A DNA stretch of 64,000 bases from Paenibacillus sp. JNUCC-31. GTDB taxonomy: Bacteria > Bacillota > Bacilli > Paenibacillales > Paenibacillaceae. The stretch covers positions 2,046,001 through 2,110,000 of the forward strand of contig NZ_CP062165.1 of assembly GCF_014844075.1 (NCBI RefSeq), in the 5' to 3' direction. The position numbers and the translations under genes were made by a program. Every line of letters begins with the position of its first letter. Position 1 is the stretch's first letter. This document shows, piece after piece, positions 60,101 to 64,000 of this stretch. The notes beneath the pieces were generated by a model. It searched no databases, had not been told where the DNA came from, and was given only the letters and a program-made list of their open reading frames with translations.

Positions 60101-61033
60101 CGGTGTGGAGGCAAAAGGATATTTGTTGTATACCACCTGCTTCTCGTTAAACATCGGAGACGATGCCCACGAACCCACATCGCTGGTATTCTGCAGATCG
60201 GCACGATTTGGCGGCGATACCATCGTATCCTTTCCGGGATCGTTCAACAGAGGATAATCTTGCAGTGTACGCGAAAAATGATTGTTGCCAATCACCGACC
60301 ATTCAATCCCGAGCTTGTCGAGAACTGGGATAATCCGTTCCGAGAAGCCGAGCTCGGTGGGAAAAAATCCTTTCGAGGATTTAAACGAATCCCCTAAGAA
60401 AAAGGGTTGAGCCATCACAGCATTCTGATAGATAAGATCCTTGAGCAAATATTCGTTTCCAGCCAGGGGCCCCATGGAATGGTGACCTGAGAAATGAATG
60501 AGGTCCATCGTTCGTTCACCATTGACGGTTTTGAGGTTATCGTAAGCACTCTTCCAGGGTGAACCCCAGTTTTTGTTGTTGTAACCGTTTATATTATTGG
60601 TGTACATAAAGCTGTCTACATTGTTAAGCAGCGAGCCTGACATCGTGACCTGCATTCCAGCGGCAGGATGATTGTTCTTCAGATCGCCAGCCACTTGCCA
60701 GGGCCAGGATAAATAAGCTCCGGTTTTGGCGTGATGAGTATAGTATGAGACGAGATCGTCATGCGGCATCGGTGCCCCGCTGGGCAAATAGTAAGAATAT
60801 CCGGCAGGGGGACTATTTTTCAATTGAATAACCTGACCATCATACGTGTATCGAATTGGAGTTCCTACCGGAGCCGATGCATATTTGGAAGTATCATAGT
60901 AAGCCCAAAAATTCGGCATATGATTATGATATACATGAGAAGCGGAAATTTCTGCAAAAGCAATTGTAGTCTGCAAAGAAAAAATGAGCGGCAACGTCAA
61001 AAGAAATGCACCTATCCGTCCTGCTAACTTCAT
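57131..61033 (-). CDS. GH119-type alpha-amylase with FN3 and CBM25 modules
   Basis: 1300 residues with a Sec signal peptide (about 1-28). The N-terminal catalytic region (about 30-760) resembles GH119, a relative of GH57. FFPTELGFSERIIP has Glu227, and HDGDNSSGR near residue 368 has the Asp pair, close to the Glu231/Asp373 predicted for the family founder IgtZ from Bacillus circulans. Then follow FN3 (about 800-888), FN3 (895-985), CBM25 (986-1075), FN3 (1078-1165) and CBM25 (1174-1263). The two CBM25 share a block of about 31 identical residues. The last 30 residues (LEFEKRVNFLPTSNRQVTL and on) fit no module and may come from a frameshift. It should degrade starch outside the cell. A MalR-like operator lies upstream. 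Confidence 0.82.
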   Translation of the reverse strand: MKLAGRIGAFLLTLPLIFSLQTTIAFAEISASHVYHNHMPNFWAYYDTSKYASAPVGTPIRYTYDGQVIQLKNSPPAGYSYYLPSGAPMPHDDLVSYYTHHAKTGAYLSWPWQVAGDLKNNHPAAGMQVTMSGSLLNNVDSFMYTNNINGYNNKNWGSPWKSAYDNLKTVNGERTMDLIHFSGHHSMGPLAGNEYLLKDLIYQNAVMAQPFFLGDSFKSSKGFFPTELGFSERIIPVLDKLGIEWSVIGNNHFSRTLQDYPLLNDPGKDTMVSPPNRADLQNTSDVGSWASSPMFNEKQVVYNKYPFASTPHWVRYVNPDTGTEKRVVGIPVAQAESWEEGYQGSVKADALKPFEGMVDQKQFFVIAHDGDNSSGRAGSEDTWRNAGNVTYSQQGVKGESINEYLRTNTPKTDDVVHVQDGSWIDTRDSSSDPTWYHWRLPFGIWKGQFDAFNKATGLNLEPKKNLDGVAEGMTVSFEYGYHYLERNFALEQAALNYAKTAEQIWLDSHPNYWKPTTALDREITYEGNQLNPWMMAYPVKGDPANDYKDGANPAELSWYFLLPALDSGFGYYDENVDDGVKPTLSFNQSLFFSKPYVNTQLAKDRTGPSVWWPQRYPYNPGSANVSKAEGWTLHYFDNTFGIYTYAYDANGISDIKVKVRTHRDKRADAKDNTFRVYDPADLKAKGVANIDPAKVSTWKEYPMNKRDLKPDINGVAWQPSSTDMFKRVPAQEIGDLYYTYFDEFQDQMVDYYIEVVDANGNVTRSDIQTVYVGTGKYTKDASGKMVEDANGTIKGTHPFLVVDRTPPEAPTDVKTVGVTDRGVTLEWSESSDDVGVEGYDIYRDGTQVGSSKTASYTDTGLQPETEYGYTIKAKDKANNSSAASTPLKVTTLGADTQPPTAPANVKVKGMTASSVTLEWTASSDNYGVARYDIYRNGSKVGESVKLSFTDESLTPATSYSYTVKAVDAAGNMSPDSALVTVETEEGNIVTIYYKQGYANPYIHYRPTGGAWTTSPGVKMSAAEMPGYYKMTIDAGAASGVEAVFNNGSGTWDNNGGKNYQFPLGVSTYSAGKITEGAPVVDVTAPSVPSGLAETSKAADRITLTWEASSDDVGVAGYEIFRDGTKVGTSTTPGYTDSGLKPLTTYSYTLKAYDAANNKSAASTELVVTTDAVPDSNSVTIYYKQGYTSPNIHYRPTGGTWTTPPGVVMPAAEIPGYNKITIDVGTATGLEAVFNNGSGTWDNNGGKNYQFPLGVSTYSAGAISPGAPAGAQTALEFEKRVNFLPTSNRQVTLQAIQRKSA

Positions 61034-61200
61034 TCTCTACCTCCTCGATATGAAGCCGTCTATTCAGACGTTTAGTTCACGGAGTGACGGCTTGAGTATT
61101 GTTCAATCCTGTACTCGAACGTTTTCCTGCCCTACCTCCTCCCTGGCATTATCGCCTGTTCTTGTGTTTACCACCGTTCATTTCCGTGCTTTTTATATTG

Positions 61201-61214
61201 CGCAAACGTTTGCA
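61201..61214. promoter_or_regulatory. LacI/MalR-type operator before the amylase gene
   Basis: The 12-base perfect palindrome GCAAACGTTTGC lies 168 bases upstream of the amylase ATG. On the minus strand it falls between TTTTTG and TATAAA at 17 bases, that is, inside a possible promoter. Maltose/maltodextrin regulators of the LacI family in Firmicutes bind GCAAACGTTTGC-like sites, so starch-dependent repression is inferred. Confidence 0.6.
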
Positions 61215-61281
61215 CAAAAACAATATAACTTCGGATGTAACAAAATGTCAATACGGAAGTTGGAAATAGTATCCATCCAAC

Positions 61282-61331
61282 AAAAAAACCTCCATAACAT
61301 GATTAGCCCTAGACTAATCCGTTATGAAGGT
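61282..61331 (-). terminator. Original terminator of the erpA-like gene
   Basis: On the minus strand, ACCTTCATAAC pairs with GTTATGGAGGT, with an inner GATTAG/CTAATC pair, and then TTTTTTTG. It lies 28 bases after the stop of the truncated gene. Confidence 0.75.
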
Positions 61332-61358
61332 CGTAATCTACAATCTTAACCTACAATC

Positions 61359-61457
61359 TTAACAATCCTTATCCGGTACGCCCGCTTCTTCCTTCGTACG
61401 GAAGGATGAGCCGCAGCCGCATGTTGCCACTGCATTCGGGTTGTGAATGGTGAATCT
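61359..61457 (-). pseudogene. 3' remnant of A-type Fe-S carrier gene (erpA/yutM-like)
   Basis: Read on the minus strand, the last 32 codons give [20 protein letters not shown] followed by [11 protein letters not shown] and a stop. This is the C-terminus of HesB/ErpA/YutM proteins with the two cluster-binding cysteines CGC and the final GSSFR. The frame runs into a TAG at 61463 and homology stops at about 61455, so the first two thirds are missing. The neighbouring sequence is phage-like. A mobile element probably entered the 3' part of the gene; the intact copy should lie beyond the right end of the window. Confidence 0.8.
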
Positions 61458-61718
61458 ACGCTATGCTATACGGAAGGCTTAACGCCCGTCACTACGCGGT
61501 TTCTCGCAAGTGAGCGGGATTGTGAATCCGCACGACTACTTGTTAATCACGCGCCACTATGACGCATAATCTCGTTAACCGCATTCTACCCTAATGATGT
61601 CGGACAAGTCAAAATAAAAAATCCGGATTTATTCTTATTAAGTAAACTCTCTACTTTAGCACTATGAAATGTACAGTCAAAAAGAATCACAACCATAGAA
61701 CTAGCTTTCTAAATATGG

Positions 61719-61724
61719 TACAAT
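61719..61724 (+). promoter_or_regulatory. Extended -10 promoter of the first element gene
   Basis: TGGTACAAT, an extended -10 box with TACAAT, lies 25 bases before the ATG at 61749. No good -35 box is seen. From the erpA remnant to here (61461-61718) I see no gene. Confidence 0.5.
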
Positions 61725-61748
61725 ATTCCTATAAAGGAGGTGAAAAGT

Positions 61749-62090
61749 ATGAGTGTTATCAGCGACATTGCTTATGAGCTAACTCGGATTGACAGAATCG
61801 AACGTGAAGCTGAACAAGCAAAGTTAAGACAAGAAGAAGCATTAGGTGAGATGAATAAAATTATCGATGCAATTATTGCTCAAAGTAATGAGGATTTAGG
61901 AAACTGTTCAGTTACCTCCGAAAGTCTAACTGACTCCTTACTCTGGACTATTAATTTACGAAACAGAGTAATCATTATTAGTTCTGATGAGGTTTTCTCT
62001 AAATTTGATGAGAACAAAGACCGTTACTATAGAGATATCATTGAGAGGATTATAATTGAGAAACTTCGGTTACTTCCTCTTAAGAATTAA
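61749..62090 (+). CDS. Element-borne hypothetical protein (113 aa)
   Basis: 113 residues from the ATG at 61749, behind AAAGGAGG; a GTG three codons upstream overlaps the ribosome site. MSVISDIAYELTRIDRIERE then AEQAKLRQEEALGEMNKIID is a likely coiled coil (about residues 8-45). The rest (SLLWTINLRNRVIIISSDEV) is mixed. No family is recognised. Its base composition is lower in GC than the flanking core genes. It is the only gene of the element here on the plus strand. Confidence 0.55.
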   Translation: MSVISDIAYELTRIDRIEREAEQAKLRQEEALGEMNKIIDAIIAQSNEDLGNCSVTSESLTDSLLWTINLRNRVIIISSDEVFSKFDENKDRYYRDIIERIIIEKLRLLPLKN

Positions 62091-62588
62091 TTGTTAAAGA
62101 TAGTTCTCGTAACAACTTCCTAGAACCCCGAGTAAATTTAATCGCGCGGAATGTTGAGACACCTGATCCGGTGGCCCGCGCTCGGGGTCTTGGGGTTTAC
62201 ACACTCCCGGCTCAACTACTCCCTCACCATCCGCATAAATATACATTCGTAGAGGATTACGGATATGTGATTATCAATCCCTCATACCATCCGCAAACCC
62301 GCGCCACTACTGCGTTACCTATCCGTATGTAAAATACCGCGTTATTCATTGCATATACATTTCCAGTCTTACACGTACACAAACCGCATAGCCGCGCGGA
62401 CTAATAGCGTATATCGGCCGTAACCTACTGGCAGTTTATGCAGCCGGTCATCCGCGCAGTATGCATCGATTATGCAGTCGTCCAACCCCGAAGTTTACCC
62501 GTGGACGTCCGCCAGGAGCGCGGTGCAGGTTTTAACGCCCTCTCACCGCTATTCTGTCCGGTACCGTCCGGCAATCCTACGCCACCCA
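62091..62588. other. Gene-free stretch of the phage-like element
   Basis: 498 bases with no convincing gene on either strand. It is rich in CCGCGC- and GCGTAT-like words and short A/T-poor blocks, unlike the neighbouring gene. In a complete phage a large terminase gene would be expected downstream of the TerS-like gene, and it is absent. The stretch may hold the end of the element or a replication region. I see no clear repeats. Confidence 0.4.
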
Positions 62589-63038
62589 TCAGCCGACTAG
62601 ATCGTTCAGGTCCGCGATATCTCTGCGGATTTCCTCGTCTGTCTTACGATTGTTTGTAATCTCATCGCGTCTATCCTCTACGATTGTACGATCGGACAGT
62701 AGCGCAAATCTACGCATGTATAAATCGAGAGCTTTCACGCTCGGAAGACCGTTGTTACCGCCGCGAATCGCTTTCATTAGAGCAATGTTTACCTCCGATT
62801 GCATCCCACGCAGATTATTGTCCGTAAGATAATTAACGTAATCAATAAACGGTTCTTGTGCTTTCCATTCGTAAAGAGTTGAACGCGCGATGCCGATCTC
62901 TTCCGCTAACTCTTGCATACTCTTCTTGCGGCCATCTTCGGAAATGAGCTCACCCCAATCATTAGATACCAGCATTTGCGCAGCCTTACGTTGTTGCGGG
63001 GTCAAGCGTGCCTCTAATACACTACGTTGTTTATTCAT
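62589..63038 (-). CDS. Phage HTH protein, TerS-like
   Basis: 149 residues from the ATG at 63038, which overlaps the stop of the previous gene by eight bases. MNKQRSVLEARLTPQQRKAA is followed by the HTH MQELAEEIGIARSTLYEWKA (about residues 35-55), a helical region and a C-terminal DRTIVEDRRDEITNNRKTDE (about 115-140). This arrangement is seen in small terminase subunits and in the phBC6A51-type HTH proteins of Bacillus phages. A role in DNA recognition for packaging is probable. No TerL gene follows in the window. Confidence 0.65.
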   Translation of the reverse strand: MNKQRSVLEARLTPQQRKAAQMLVSNDWGELISEDGRKKSMQELAEEIGIARSTLYEWKAQEPFIDYVNYLTDNNLRGMQSEVNIALMKAIRGGNNGLPSVKALDLYMRRFALLSDRTIVEDRRDEITNNRKTDEEIRRDIADLNDLVG

Positions 63039-63606
63039 ATCTATCATCCTCCTCGTATTCGTTAATCTCCGGCAGAACCTCGGCAATCGCGGTGTCTACG
63101 TCTTCCTCCGCCATAACAGCCGCGCCTCTACCGTGCTCCTTCTCGTAGTCCTTAATATCGTGAGACAACGCGGAATCCTTCGTCATTAGTCCGATGCTGA
63201 AATGCACCTTCCGCATTAGTCCGTTAATATCCAATTCCTCTGTCGTTCCACTATCGATTGCTTCATTAACGCTCTTAATGATCTGCAGGAACGCGCCAGC
63301 ACCAAGCGCATGTAATCCGCACCAAAATCCCTTAGAGTAGCGCAGGACCTTCGCAGCTTCCTCATATTTGGCGAGTTTACTTACGTCAATGCGCGTTACT
63401 TGACCGGAAGCCAGAACGCCGGCATACTTTACAGCGATTACTTTAAGCGGCTGTAGACGATCAACTAGCGCCTTTGATAACGGAATATCGACCACGTTCG
63501 GACGCGGCTCGGGATCGGGATTCCTCCCTTGCTCAATTCGTATCTGACGTAACCTCTCCGCTAACTGCGCGGTATCTGTCCGTAACTCTTCGTTAGTCAT
63601 TGCCAT
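63031..63606 (-). CDS. Phage-like hypothetical protein (191 aa)
   Basis: 191 residues, ATG at 63606 behind GAGAGGCG. MTNEELRTDTAQLAERLRQI is a likely helix. The middle (LSKALVDRLQPLKVIAVKYA, then GVLASGQVTRIDVSKLAKYE) and LHALGAGAFLQIIKSVNEAI are of unknown fold. The end is very acidic (INEYEEDDRYE). No family recognised. It is coupled to the TerS-like gene downstream by an eight-base overlap and lies 52 bases after the DUF2577 gene. Confidence 0.6.
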   Translation of the reverse strand: MAMTNEELRTDTAQLAERLRQIRIEQGRNPDPEPRPNVVDIPLSKALVDRLQPLKVIAVKYAGVLASGQVTRIDVSKLAKYEEAAKVLRYSKGFWCGLHALGAGAFLQIIKSVNEAIDSGTTEELDINGLMRKVHFSIGLMTKDSALSHDIKDYEKEHGRGAAVMAEEDVDTAIAEVLPEINEYEEDDRYE

Positions 63607-63658
63607 GTTTACGCCTCTCTTCTATTAAAATAAGACGAGCCGAAGCCCGCCCCGTTGT

Positions 63659-63976
63659 TCATATCCGGTCAAGTATCAGATACCGTTGCCCTGCGCTAAA
63701 CATAACGACGGCAACTCGATCCCCAACCTTTAACGCATCCTTAAACGTAATCGTCGTATCCTGTCCGTTAATACTAACCTCACGCTCATGTTCGCGGAGG
63801 TGTTCGCATATTTCGCAATCTTCGGTATCTAAGTCGAAGTTAGCTTCGTCCAGCTTAACGCGAATATCCGGATACGCTATGACCGTACCTACCTCGATAT
63901 CGACGTCTTTGTTATAGCCGAGCTGACGGATGATATCACGCAATTTACTCACGCCGCCGCCTTCTAATAACTGCAT
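63659..63976 (-). CDS. DUF2577 family phage protein
   Basis: 105 residues, ATG at 63976 with GGGAGGAG five bases upstream; a GTG eight codons downstream is possible. KLRDIIRQLGYNKDVDIEVG, ICEHLREHEREVSINGQ and KVGDRVAVVMFSAGQRYLIL match the pattern of DUF2577 proteins found in the tail/baseplate gene blocks of Bacillus phages and PBSX-like elements. It is the first visible gene of the minus-strand phage cluster; the cluster continues past the end of the window. Confidence 0.7.
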   Translation of the reverse strand: MQLLEGGGVSKLRDIIRQLGYNKDVDIEVGTVIAYPDIRVKLDEANFDLDTEDCEICEHLREHEREVSINGQDTTITFKDALKVGDRVAVVMFSAGQRYLILDRI

Positions 63977-64000
63977 TCGGTCTCCTCCCTTATTGCGCTA

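Noticed and set aside
62438-62659. 73-codon open frame in the phage-like region
   Set aside because: Pro/Arg-rich, no ribosome site, overlaps the TerS-like gene on the other strand.
1-64000. CRISPR arrays, tRNA and rRNA genes, transposases
   Set aside because: No regularly spaced repeats, no tRNA-like cloverleaf or CCA ends, no rRNA segments and no transposase motifs were recognised on reading both strands.

Overview
The window looks like a chromosomal segment of a low-GC Gram-positive endospore former, most likely a Paenibacillus. This is inferred from the gene set (Sda, a YheC/YheD-type protein, DnaI and the Firmicute initiator DnaB, KtrB/KtrA, HemQ, YuiB, SdhC of the cytochrome b558 type), the strong AGGAGG ribosome sites and the load of glycoside hydrolases. 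No rRNA, tRNA, CRISPR array or insertion sequence was seen.

Layout. 0.2-16.2 kb is core genome: a GNAT acetyltransferase, two metallophosphoesterases (one with a Tat-type signal), the sdhCAB operon with a divergent LysR regulator, a ktrBA potassium uptake operon, a CPBP membrane protease, uvrC, trxA, a 51-residue membrane protein and dnaI. 16.4-39.6 kb is a catabolic locus read here as a high-mannose N-glycan utilisation system. A secreted GH85 endo-beta-N-acetylglucosaminidase would cut the glycan off the protein. A lipoprotein plus two permeases (no ATPase) would import it. Two GH38 alpha-mannosidases, a GH125 alpha-1,6-mannosidase, a clan GH-A hydrolase and a GH3 enzyme would take it apart in the cytoplasm. 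A YesM/YesN-type two-component system sits between the importer and the GH85 gene. The importer and GH85 promoters share two sequence boxes with nearly the same spacing, so they appear to be one regulon. Together with a DinB protein and a WYL regulator, this block lies between dnaB and dnaI, which are neighbours in Bacillus.

41.5-53.9 kb is core genome again: dnaB, yuiB, hemQ, ndh with a small coupled gene, a YumC-type ferredoxin-NADP reductase, sda with DnaA boxes upstream, a YheC/D protein, and ppx and ppk facing each other with overlapping 3' ends. 53.9-61.0 kb holds a likely structured small RNA, a secreted GH53 galactanase, a hypothetical protein, an NAD(P)-binding protein and a 1300-residue GH119-type alpha-amylase with three FN3 and two CBM25 modules. 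At 61.36 kb the last 32 codons of an A-type iron-sulfur carrier gene (erpA/yutM-like) remain, cut off by a phage-like element that runs out of the window (DUF2577 protein, TerS-like protein, two unknown proteins).

Besides genes, the window holds a family of dispersed intergenic hairpin repeats (four full copies and one tail fragment), one of them inside the sdh operon. It also holds several candidate regulatory sites: Rex-like, cre-like, MalR-like, DnaA boxes and a leader/attenuator upstream of ktrB. All calls come from reading the sequence; no database search was possible.
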